A stretch of 64,000 bases of DNA from Stromatinia cepivora. Lineage: Eukaryota; Ascomycota; Leotiomycetes; Helotiales; Sclerotiniaceae. Positions 22,234 to 33,114 of this stretch are shown one piece after another; position 1 is the stretch's first letter; each line of letters starts with the position of its first letter. The notes below the pieces were generated by a model that ran no database searches, was not told the DNA's origin, and worked only from the letters and a program-made list of their open reading frames with translations. Both the position numbers and the translations under genes were made by a program. The stretch is taken from NCBI GenBank assembly GCA_014898415.1, contig RCTD01000026.1, forward strand, positions 124,001 to 188,000. Reading direction: 5' to 3'.

Positions 22234-25200
22234 AAATTCCAACTATTTATAATCAACTAAACAAATAACAAAGAGATTCAAATCAAAGATCTTTTTATCC
22301 AAAAATATCTGGACTCTACTTTCCTTAACGAAAAATTCCGTTGATAAATCGATAATCTTCGAATCTATACCCGGGATATAATAATTGAACTTTAAGATCA
22401 GCGAAACCGAAACCAACCTATTAATACTGATTCTATTATGTATACCTTTCAAGAATATATTATATTTCAAGAACCAACCAATATCCACATAAACATTGAA
22501 AATCCCCGAAGCTTTGCCTCTTAAAACTCAATCCCCGCTCAAACTCATTATTGTGCTTTAATAACCCATTCAAGTTTTAAAGCACAAATATATCAGAACT
22601 TGTTCAATAAGAATTTTATACAAAACCAAACTCGCAAAACAATAAATACAATTCGAAACAATTTCATTACTATTCAAACCAGATTTATAATTGGTAATGA
22701 TAATAATAATAATGAAGGATCATCATTTTTTTATTGTTTTACTATCATTGAAGGATAAAATCCCGATAACAAAAACAGTAGCAATAAAAATGATTACAGA
22801 TCTTCTAACCGACCCTTAAGAATTTCGTTCATTCCCGGACCAAATCCTTTACATTATTCAAATAATATTGAAGATCATCTTCTTTATACTTTGGAATATT
22901 TTATCCGCCCTATTCCTATTACTATTATAATTAATCCTATACATTTAAACAAACTTTCAATCTATAATGATCAAGACCTATCTAAATTCAAACCTTAATA
23001 AATAAAGATTAAATCTTATCTTAAAACTTACCAAAAAAGCTTCCCTTACAATCTATATTATATTAATTGGATCGAATCTTTTTTGATTGATAAGGTTCAA
23101 TTCTGGTATTAGTAAAGGATAAGCCAAATCAAAAGGTTAGGATTCACAAATCATTGGAAAAGTTATATTCAGTCCCTTAAGGATCGATTCAAGGATAATG
23201 TTGAAGTTTATTATAATACCGAGAAAATAAGGAAACTCAGGTATGACGGCGATATTACTCAATATCTTGTTGAGCTTCTAAACCTCAATAAAATTGTACA
23301 ATAATCAGGAATCACCTTCTAATACTATATTACTCAATCCATTCCTGTTGAGATAATTAAATTGGTTTACTTTCGTTTTGGAAGAATATTAGATATTGAT
23401 AAAGAATTCATCTCTATCATTTAAGAAACAGAATAGATTTACAAAAACATATTGATCAATCCGGGTTTGATTCATTAAAGAAAAGATGTGCTTATTTCAA
23501 CAATAGAATACTCAAAGCCGGATCGATATAATTATAAAAAGCAAGATATTCGCTTCAATTATGGCCAAAATTAATCCTCAAGAATAGAGGAGAAGTATTC
23601 CAATATTATAATATCCATAAAAAACAAAAAATGGATTATATTCAAAGATATATTATAAGATATAAATTAGAATAATATCAACCAATATAAAAAGGAAAAA
23701 ATCCTTTATTAAAGATATAACAGGAATAATTATTATATTCTAAAATGCTTTACAAGAAAAGATATTGCAGGTAAGAATCTGTTATTGGTTATAATAAAAG
23801 TATCTACTATTAAAAGAAAACTTATAGAAGATAAACCTGCAAAACCCTTTTTCAAAAAAATCAAGATTGATATAGTTATAATTCAATTCTCTTTAGAACT
23901 TAATCATCGATTTATAAAACTAGAAGATTTGGATTAGGATTTTTAAATGGATTCCATTATTTATTATATAAAACAAAATCTATAAATAATAAAACAATAA
24001 TTGTCACTATATTCAAAAAACGAAACTTAGAAATACCCGAAATCAACAAACAAATAAAAACAGAACCATAATTTGGTACTAGATTAATAATTATTATAAC
24101 CCTACATTATAGAAATTCAAAATAGTCAATCAGAGTATTTCTAGATTTCGATAGTTCAATATCAATCCTATTCAATAACAAAGCAGAATAATGGAAGATC
24201 GACACCTATACCAGAATAATTGCATGAATTATGATGGCTTTCGATGCTTCTCCAATCGTTGAAGGTGATAAACGATTCACTCCTGAATTAGTAATACAAC
24301 ATAACAAATATTTCTCCCGAATCGTCTTCAAACTTAATAAATTTAACGATAACTATAATACTATCCTACCCCAATGATAACTTGAAGAATATCCTCCAAA
24401 CAACTTTTTTGATATCGCTGAAGTTATTATCTTTATATTCAAGCAATACCTATAATATTATGCCAAATTGAAAATCAATTTTATCTCCACTCAAAAAAAA
24501 AGTACTAAAGATTGTATTCCACCCGAATTCTATGAATTCCTTCCTATCATAAACAAAAAAGTTTCATTTCGTTTACCAGATAGATAACCCTAGAATCATA
24601 TTATCGATCTCCAAAAGAATATCATTTCACCTTAGGGACCATTATATACAATATCCATAAAAAAAATTAGCCATTCTTAAACTATAGCTTGAGGATATAT
24701 TGTTAACCCAAAGAATCCATCCTTCAACCTCAAAATATAATGTATCTTTTATATTCGTCAACAAGAAAGACCCTATTGATCCTTTTCGGTCAATAATCGA
24801 TTTCAAAGGATTCAACAGGATTATTATCCCTATGTGATATCCAATCCTTTTAATTTCAGAATTATAAGTTTAACTGGGAATCACAAAATGATTCATTAAG
24901 ATTAATTTGAAATCAGGATTCTTCCTTATACGAATCAGGGAAAGGGATAAATAGAAAATAATATTCAAATATAAGTATGGATTGTTTAAATATTACATAA
25001 TACCTATAAGATTGATCAATACTCCAGTCATATTTCAAGGAATAATAAATGAAATCTTCAGAGGTTTGATCGATATTGATGTATTAATTTATTTAAACGA
25101 TATCCTGATATACACCAAAATTATCGAAGAATATAACAAACTTATTAAAGAAATTCTAATTCGATTGTCAAAATATAATTTTGTAATAGCCCCCAAGAAA

Positions 25201-27534
25201 TACTATTAGTGTGTTATCAGTATAGAATTCCTAGGCTTTGATATTGGACCTGAAAGCATCAAAATGTCGTAGGACAAAGTGTCGTATATCATAGAATGAA
25301 AGCCACCAAAAAGCCTGAAAGAATACCAGCAATTCATCGGCTTCTCCAATTTCTATAAATAGTTCATCAAAAACTTCTTTATTATAATTAAACCTTTAAT
25401 GGATATTAATAAAGTAAATAAAAGGAACTGGATATAAATAACAAAAATAATTACGATATTTGAAGATTTCAAAAGAGTATTTATCAATACTCCAATCTTG
25501 ATCCATTTTCAATCTATTGAATCAATTATAATCGAGATAGATTCTTTTAATTATATTTTAAAGGATATTCTATTTCAAAAAGGAAAAGATAAAAAATAAT
25601 ATCTAATTGTATTTTATTCTTGTAAATTATAATCAATTGAAATGAATTACAAAATATATAACAAGGAATTATTCAGTATTATCGATTGTTTTCAAAAATG
25701 ACGTTAATATTTAAAAGAAGCTGAGTATAAGATCGAAATCTATTCGAATCATTAGAATTTAGTCTACTTTATTACAACCAAAATCCTAAACAAACGATAA
25801 GCGAGATAAATCGAAATCTTGTTTATTTATTAATTTACTATCAATTTTAGGTCAGGAAAGTTAAACAAAAAAGCAAATATACTTTCCCATTTACTTCAAT
25901 ATCAATCTGAGAAAAAGGGGAATGAAAATCAATCGATTATAATAATCTTGTAACCAAAATACTTCTCTTACTCTATAAAACCAGTAATTCTTATTTTGTT
26001 AATACAATTATATAATATCCCGATATTAAATTGAACTCCAAATTTTATGAAAAATATCAAAAAAACAGCCAAAAAGAATAATGATTATCAATATCAAATA
26101 TGGTCTCCCAATAAAAACATTATTCTACAAGATGGACTCCTATATCGAAAGAACTATCTGTGGGTATTTAGCGAATTCAGAAAAAATATACTAAAATCTG
26201 AGTATGATATAAGAATTGTAGGATATATAGGAATGAACAAAACTATGGAATTTGTGATATGCAATTTTTGATGGTCTAGATTGAAAGAAACAATTCGATA
26301 ATATATTATAGGCTACCTTGAATATCAACAGAACAAGAATCTTTATTATATTATTTACGGTAAACTATAATCCATCGAATTACATTATAAATTATGGTAT
26401 ATGGTCATAATGGACTTTATTACAGATCTACTAATATCTAATAGATATAATAATATCTAGGTTATAATAGATTCATTTATGAAAATGATACATTTTGTAG
26501 TATTTAAGATTGAGAGTAAGAAAATAGAAGATCTTATCCATATCTTTATACGAATTTATTGGCGATTATATGAAGTACTTACGGATATTATATCAGACCG
26601 AGATTCCTGATTTACCACCAGCTTATGGAAAGATTTTCTAAAGTTAATCGGTATTAAATCACAAATGAATATAACCTTTCATCTCTAGATTAATGGATAG
26701 ATTGAATATATTAATTAGATATTTGAAATCTATTTACAAGTATTTGTTAATTACAAGATATTCAATTGGGAAGATTTATTAATAATAACAGAATTTATAT
26801 ATAACAATTCAATAACAATCTCCACCGGATTAATTTTATTTTATACTAATTATGGTTTCTATCTAGCTATATATAATTTAATTATAAATCTATCCCGAAA
26901 TCCAGATAATCAGATGTATTTATATTGGATGATATAAATGTATAAAGAAGTTAAGGAATATTTAAAGAAAAGTTGTAAATGTATGAAAGTATGGGCTAAT
27001 AAAAAAAGAATAAAGGCATCAGAGTATGAAATTGAATAGTTGGTGATATTAAATACTAAGAATATCAAGATCAAATATCCTATTAAAAAGTTGAATAAAA
27101 GAATATTAGGATTTTTCAAGATCCAAAAGGTAATCTCTTTCATCGTTATTAGAATGATATTATTTAAGGGATAGCATATCCATAATTCCTTCCATATCTC
27201 TTTCATTGAATTCTACTGCACTAGCAATCAGGTATCCCCTAACCTTGATCAGGTCCTGTGGAAAACAGATCCAATTGAACCAGAGTATTACATACAAAAG
27301 ATTATGGATTTCATCGATATTAAAGATGATGTAAAGTATCTTGTTAAATGATAAGGGTGGTCAACCAAGAAGTACTAGATTTGGGAACTATATAATCAAT
27401 TTGATAATAAAGACATAAAGATAATAATAACGGTATTTCATCAATAGCAATTGTTCAAATCAATATCTAAAGAAACTTTTAAAGTTCTAACTAAAATTAA
27501 AACTTGGGCCGAGTTTTGATAAGAGGGGAGGTAA
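22234..27534 (+). pseudogene. gag-pol remnant of outer Gypsy with chromodomain
   Basis: Gag-like helical segments lie around 22.8-23.5 kb and a protease-like stretch (IRVFLDFDSSISILF) near 24.14 kb. Reverse transcriptase at 24982-25209 reads PIRLINTPVIFQGIINEIFR and then VLIYLNDILIYTK, with YLND in place of YLDD. Integrase starts near 26.2 kb: its zinc-binding region has all four HHCC ligands changed to Tyr, and its core contains YMVIMDFITDLL-like sequence near 26.4 kb. A chromodomain follows at about 27290-27410: YIQKIMDFIDIKDDVKYLVK, two stops, GWSTKKY, stop, IWELYNQF. The element is dead in every frame. Confidence 0.85.
27519..27534 (+). other. Polypurine tract of outer Gypsy
   Basis: ATAAGAGGGGAGGTAA lies directly before the 3' LTR, as expected for a plus-oriented LTR element. 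Confidence 0.75.
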
Positions 27535-27758
27535 TATTGTATAAAAGAATAATTCCAAATTGAATTCAAGTGAATTAAATAAATAAGGTTTTATTATATT
27601 TTTATATATAATGAATTGTTATATTTTATATATAAACTTATGTATAAATTTGAATATTTTTCTATAATCCTAAAAAAAATCAAATTCAAAGGATCTTAGG
27701 AACCCTAAAAGATTATAGCTTAAATTGAATATCATTCCAAGCCTACTACCTTGTTACA
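27535..27758 (+). repeat. 3' LTR of outer Gypsy element
   Basis: 224 bp. Its right (outer) end keeps AGCCTACTACCTTGTTACA, while the 5' LTR reads AACCTACTATTTTGTTATA. Its left part is the more mutated one. Confidence 0.92.
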
Positions 27759-27763
27759 ATATC
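27759..27763. repeat. Target-site duplication of outer Gypsy, right copy (ATATC)
   Basis: Identical to 8273-8277. Deleting 8278-27763 would restore the empty site TTGGAAATATCAGCAAAA. Confidence 0.9.
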
Positions 27764-29858
27764 AGCAAAACCTCTTAAGCGATAAGGGAAATTTGCATAT
27801 TGGTATCAACTTGATGGTATTAAAGTACAAGGTGCTTTCTTTAGCCTACCTATTCGTCTTGATGATTCTTTATTGATCCGATTATATCCTATATCAAAAG
27901 AAAACCAGAATCAGAAATAAAACTTTTGAGATCTCACGTCTCGTTAGTTAGACTTAATCACTTCCCTCCAGGGTCATATGATCGCTTCTTGACAGGAGTC
28001 TTACTAATTCTCATCCTTATCCTTTCTGGTTTTTTTTGGTAAGATTATGATGATTAATGAATTGGATATGACGCGTGGATTACATTACAGAGTCTGAAAC
28101 TCTGTAAAGTAGATATAGCGTAGATAAATGGTCAAGGGGAAAGAGCACTTAGCACCCCCTTCCTCCTAGGACCCCCTCCTCCTGTATCCTCTTGATGAAG
28201 ATTCTGCCTCTTTCGCTCCTGTAGATTTCGAATTGTTCAAACTAAACCTGGATTTAATCAATCACAACAGCTATAATAGTCATTTATCAACTTGCTCAAA
28301 CATAAATCACAATTATATAAGATTTTGTCAATTAAATTTTTGAAACGATAGTCGATGAACAACATTCGGAAACCACTCAACTGTACTATTTATAATACTT
28401 CGTACCAATATAGTTCTAGTATCAGATATATACACAATTTAATAACGTTGTTTCGTATATAATAGAAGTTTACTTGATATTTGTCGAATTTGATATATTC
28501 TTATACTCCGCTGCGAATGTACTTCTGAAATGTTTTTTGGGGATTCTAATATTTATCTGGGAAGTTGTGAAGTTGTAGTTTTGGTAATGATTGTGTATAT
28601 ACCGCTTGGGTTGTAGAGTTTGGGCGTGGTAGGGAAGGGAGTGAGAAGTGGTTCGAAGAATTCTCTGTATTCTCTAATAACCGGCAATGACGGCCGCCGA
28701 GAAGATTTCCAGTATAATAAACCTTGAATTAAAAGATCTGATCGATCAGACTGAACTTTTCAGAGAGTTTTCCGAGGTCTTTTCTTGAAAAATTCATTTT
28801 GATTTAAATTTTGACATAGAAATTCGGAAAAAGAAAAAGAATTATGAAGAAGATTGATACATGTCTACATAGTTAAAATTTATATATCAAATTAATATCT
28901 ATTCCTTTTTATAACATCAAATGAAGATAAATTTCCTCTTAAATTTCAGGAATCTTAGAATCTAATGGATTATTATGGTCCTGCTAAGCGATGACGGCCG
29001 TTGTGGAAGTTTAGGGGATAATATCTGGTCTTGGCTTATCTGTATTAGCTTCAGATTCTGGCTTGATATGTTGCACCACTGCTATACCCCGTCATTTCGT
29101 TGTGTTATATATGTTATCCGTCATTTGGGTGGTGAAAAAGTGAAAACTGCCAAATCGCTATTTCCCTGTATGCCATCTAGTTAATAGTATTATGAAATAA
29201 AAAGGTAAGAACTACTAAATCGCTGTTTCTAGTACATTATCTAATTAATAGTATTATGAAAATAATACAAGCATTAGAGTTTGGAATATATATTGGAGTT
29301 TGAGAAAATCTGCATAACCCAACAGATCTGCCTAGCATTAAGAACAATGACGTAACTAAAGAATCATAGACTTAAGTCTCCTCATTTGGGTCCGGTGGTT
29401 GAGGGAAACAAATAATATATATATATATATATTAATATTCTCTAGTCTCGGGTATACATTTGATCTGAGGGGTCTTAGTAGAGCACTTAAAAAATGGCGT
29501 GAACTTCAAATGAATTAGTGCATTTTTATCTAAACTAGCAGAACACCCTCAGAAGCCGAAGCTAACATCACCCAAACTTTTGAATACTTAATGGGGTGCT
29601 TCTGTCCTTGGATTCCTTTCTTATATCTTCAGCTTACAATATTCCTCAGAACAAAAAAGCAACTCACAGCATCTTGATCTTTTGACAATCCATTATATCT
29701 TCATAATATCTTTCTTTCTATACGATGTTTCTATTCTCAATAGTACACTATTATTGTACATCATTTTAAGTCAAGCAAACTGCTCAAATTACCAAAAGAC
29801 ACAACAGATCCCACATCTTTTGAGCAGAAAAGTTTCAATCATCTCGAACACCATCAAG
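27764..29858. other. Intergenic region right of the retroelement island
   Basis: About 2.1 kb, moderately AT-rich, with no recognisable gene. A 69-codon open frame at 28975-29184 has no family resemblance. It contains the tandem duplication at about 29140-29264 and a (TA)n run near 29417-29430. Confidence 0.55.
29140..29264 (+). repeat. Imperfect tandem duplication, about 62 bp x 2
   Basis: Both copies contain AAATCGCT-TTTC and end TCTA(G/A)TTAATAGTATTATGAAA; the second copy follows directly on the first. The function is unknown and the copies differ at about a dozen positions. Confidence 0.65.
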
Positions 29859-31040
29859 ATGTTACTCGGCGCATTCCATGTAGATACACGTGCCGAAATG
29901 ACGCACGCTTTTAGGATTTTGAATGCCAAATTCCAAGCCCTCGAGTGCACTCCGGTTTTTGCTACTGGTACTAGCAATGCTGATATGAACGACAGCGATA
30001 GCGATACCTCCTCAGTCACCTCGGACTCAAGCGCAACCACAGACTCCTCTACCTTCACCAATTTGACAGATGAAGGTGACTTAAGACCCCTGCCTCTGTG
30101 GAATCAAACCGATTTCCTTATCGAGCGTGTCATGGATCGCGTCTCATGGGAAGAATTCATTGCGGTATTGAATGAGACAAGTTTGGTATATGATGAAGAG
30201 GAACTTTGGACGGAGTTTGGATCACGAACATTAAAGCCTTGTGTTGAGACGGAAGAACAACATAAGTATAACAAGTCCATGAGGTGTATCACTTGTAATA
30301 CCCAGCTTTGTGAGGTACGTGTGAATTTGTGAATTTTCCGTGGCCGTTTCTCCTCCCTGCTGTCATTTGTTTGCGATCTTTATTATATTGTTGACCTTTC
30401 ATCATATGTTCTCATCCTTGGCAACCTTTCCAGCCGATTCTCTTCCTTTTCCGTTATCTCTCCTCATTAATCCATTGCATCCCTTTCATTTCGAGAGGCT
30501 AACCACCCTTCCATAGTCCTGTGCGCAACGCATCACAGACCATATTCATGGCTCCACTCGAGCAGATCAAGAGTATGCAATTGCTGCCACCCGCGTATCC
30601 TACCCCTGTGGTTTAGATGGCTGCAAGGATATGGTGCCCTCTCGGAGTATGGCCCGGTGACTGCAAATGTCTCTGGTATTTGAATCGTAGAGCTCAGACA
30701 AATGGAGCTGTGGACTTTTACTTGTGCGGTGATTGTATAAAACAACCCTTATGGCATTTCAGGGAAAAATTCGAGGCTATAATTAATGGACATGCTGTAA
30801 GTGTGTTCTGTCACTTGAGGTCTATTTTATCTCTTCCCAAGCGGACTAGCTAATGAAAAATCGTAATAGGCATATTGTGATTGTGGGTTAACCTTTAGAG
30901 CCGATGTAAAGCCTTCTGAGGATAGAAATCATATTTGTAGGCTTTGTCATAAGTTCTGTGAAGCATTTCATCGCACCGATTACCGAGATTTTGCGCACGT
31001 GGGTGGGTTTGCCAGTATTAAGGTACCAGTACCAGATTAA
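29859..31040 (+). pseudogene. Cys-rich protein of unknown function, paralogue 1, frameshifted
   Basis: Three segments: 29859-30314, 30517-30796 and 30870-31040. The first encodes MLLGAFHVDTRAEMTH, an Asp/Ser/Thr-rich stretch, and CITCNTQLCE. The first intron then joins to SCAQRITDHIHG, making a CX2CX4CX2C cluster. The middle segment is 280 bp, one base out of phase. The first part reads SYPCGLDGCKDMVPSRS and soon meets TGA, whereas a different frame continues GDCKCLWYLNRRAQ and DFYLCGDCIK. The last exon encodes AYCDCGLTF and HICRLCHKFCEAF. Cys spacing and intron position match the neighbouring paralogue, so this is one gene with a frameshift near 30640-30655. No family was recognised; a zinc-binding fold is inferred. 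A sequencing error is possible. Confidence 0.65.
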
Positions 31041-31987
31041 GCGGTTCGGAGTTGCTTTTGATACTGAGGGTTTTGTATTGATATTGAGTTGTTAATTTGA
31101 GAAAATTCTCTATTGGATGGTCTGTTTTGAGATTATGGCATCACACAGGGAGTTTATACAGGGAAACTTTTGGAGTTTAGAGGATATCCTGCATGGGAAA
31201 ATTAGATGGAATTTAGATCACAGGATAAACATATCACAATAATGACATGCTATTTTCATTGAATTCTCAAATTCAAGCTCATTACGCTGCTCTTGCTTCA
31301 TGTTGCATCCTATTCATCTGGGAAGTGAACTCGAATGTCTGTGATCCTTCGCCTGTACTTGGACATCGATAATACTAAAAAGTTTTTATGTAACCAAAGT
31401 GTCTGGACTGCTCATGAGGTTCTTGAATGCTCGCCACACTGGATGATCTTCAATTACAAAACACCATCATATTGCCTTAGAGTTTTAGATGCTGGCAAGA
31501 GGTCGATTGGATGAGGTTATATGTCACGTGGACTATTGGAAACCCCAAGCACTTCATTAGAAGTAAACTAATGCTGTCGAAAAAAGCTCATGCCTCATGT
31601 CCCTGATACTTAAATGGCAATGTGTGACAGCTTTCTTTTTGACTCCAGAGTAGTGGACCTTCTAGTGGTGGCATGAGGACTCCGAAAGCACAAGATAACG
31701 CACCAAGGCTGAAACTAAGGTTCGCACTAAATATTAGTATTGAACAATGTGATCTCATATTTCATTCCCCGACCACTAAGCAAATGCCGTGATATCTAGT
31801 TTATAGAGAAACCATATATAAGATTCTTTCTTCCGTCTCAACTTTCCTTCTTCTCTTCAGTTTACATCTCATTTACAAACAATTCAGGTATAATCGCAAT
31901 CCAGAGTCTGACAAGATCCTTAAGACTTCATTGATTCTTTCTTTCATCTTCAGAATCCAGTAAAGATAAACTTACAAGTCTATCAAA
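31041..31987. other. Intergenic region between the two Cys-rich paralogues
   Basis: About 0.95 kb without a gene. A TATATAAG motif near 31814-31821, about 170 bp before the next ATG, followed by a pyrimidine-rich leader (TTTCCTTCTTCTCTTCAG), looks like a core promoter and 5' UTR. Confidence 0.45.
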
Positions 31988-33114
31988 ATGTCTGACCTCA
32001 TCGACGCCCAATTTCTTTGCGAAAACGTGTTACCAAAACATCTCAGAGGTGCCATTCGTATGATTAAGCATAGACTGGCACTTCTAGCCGAGAACCCTTC
32101 TGCCGCTGTCGCCCGCGAAGTCTTCCCAGAAAAGAATTCCTGGGAACAGGCTCCTGATAAATTCATCGAAATAGAGCCCTATTACGCGAGAGCACCATGG
32201 TGGGCCCCTGATGGTGAAACACTCACAGATCATCCCGGGTACCATCAATGGATGGTGATGTGGACAGAATTTTGCCGCTTGTTCAAGGAACTCACATCGT
32301 ATGTCGATTTCCAAGTCCTCTGGGATATTTTCGAGGATACGGAATTGCTAGAATAGCTTTTCTCGCAAGAGATCTTGAACGAGCTTGAGGCGTTTTGTAT
32401 TGGCTTTTGTCCTGAGAATGGAAAGATTCACGTTTTCCGTAAGGAAGCTCGGTGTGTTGGTTGTTCGAAGCAAGTGTGCAAGGTATGTATACTACTTTCT
32501 AGTTCTATCATTTCAATCCCAATCTGACACCGCCACCCCGCACCCTGCCATTCTCATTTTACCTTGAAATTCTATACGACCATTCATCTCATCGGTATTC
32601 CTTGAACACAAACTAACTCAATCCTTCCTAGGACTGCGGATTCTGCATCATTGACGACCTCGGACCAAACGCCAATGAAAGAATCACCGATCTCGCCATA
32701 AAACGAGTCTATTGTCCTTGCCCCTCCAAGTCCTGCCTCACCCGCATTACTCCCCACGAAGTGACCTGCGACCTTCCCTGTGAATGCATCAACACATTCA
32801 ACGCACGTGACGTTGGCGAACCAGATGCATCTGACTACTTACACTGCAGCGAGTGTTTGAAAGTAGCAGAAGAGCAAATGGAACGGAGAGGTCAAAAGAG
32901 CGAATACAATCTTTTGTGCGATTGTGGAGAAATAGGTTTGATGGAACCGGGTAGGGAGTCGAAGCTCTATGAGGGAGTGAAAGTTTGTAGGCTTTGCAGT
33001 CGTTATTGCACGCTGTATGAGATGGGGGATTTTGTGGGTGATGAGAGGGTGCCGCGTGAGTATGCTAGTATGATTACTTGGGTGCCTCCACCGACCTCCT
33101 TCAGCCCTGTGTGA
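31988..33114 (+). pseudogene. Cys-rich protein of unknown function, paralogue 2, premature stop
   Basis: Segments 31988-32482 and 32632-33114 share one frame, 326 codons including the normal stop. The frame is interrupted only by TAG at 32354-32356, after DIFEDTELLE; it then continues LFSQEILNELEAF. The Cys cluster CVGCSKQVCKDCGFC spans the intron at exactly the position and phase (0) seen in paralogue 1. Later motifs are CPCPSKSCLTRI, CDLPCECINTF, YLHCSECLK, LLCDCGEIG and VCRLCSRYC, an ordered series of CX2C/CXC pairs suggesting several zinc sites. No donor GT exists near the stop to splice it out. If translated it would give a 122-aa protein without the Cys region. No family recognised. Confidence 0.65.

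Larger units (their letters stand above)
8278..27758 (+). mobile_element. Outer Ty3/Gypsy LTR retrotransposon with chromodomain, RIP-degraded, split by a nested insertion
   Basis: LTRs of 225 bp (8278-8502) and 224 bp (27535-27758) start TG/TA and end TA/CA, flanked by a perfect ATATC duplication. Without the nested insertion the element is about 6.96 kb, a normal Gypsy length. The plus-strand order is gag, protease, reverse transcriptase (~24.9-25.3 kb), RNase H, integrase (~26.2-26.9 kb) and chromodomain (~27.3 kb), which is Gypsy order. A purine tract AAGAGGGGAGG lies directly before the 3' LTR. All frames are broken by many stops and the DNA is very AT-rich, so it cannot be autonomous. 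Confidence 0.93.

Noticed and set aside
22243..22488. 81-codon minus-strand open frame beside the middle element
   Set aside because: It lies antisense in the outer Gypsy element and has no family resemblance.
8278..27758. CRISPR array, prokaryotic insertion sequence or integrated virus
   Set aside because: The repeats are LTR pairs with retroelement gag-pol remnants and 5-bp duplications; nothing bacterial or viral is needed to explain the island.
28975..29184. 69-codon open frame right of the island
   Set aside because: No family motif, no splice-supported extension, and an isolated position in AT-rich intergenic DNA.
32300..32360. An intron removing the TAG of Cys-rich paralogue 2
   Set aside because: No usable donor before the stop with a matching acceptor after it, and the flanking sequence is one open frame.
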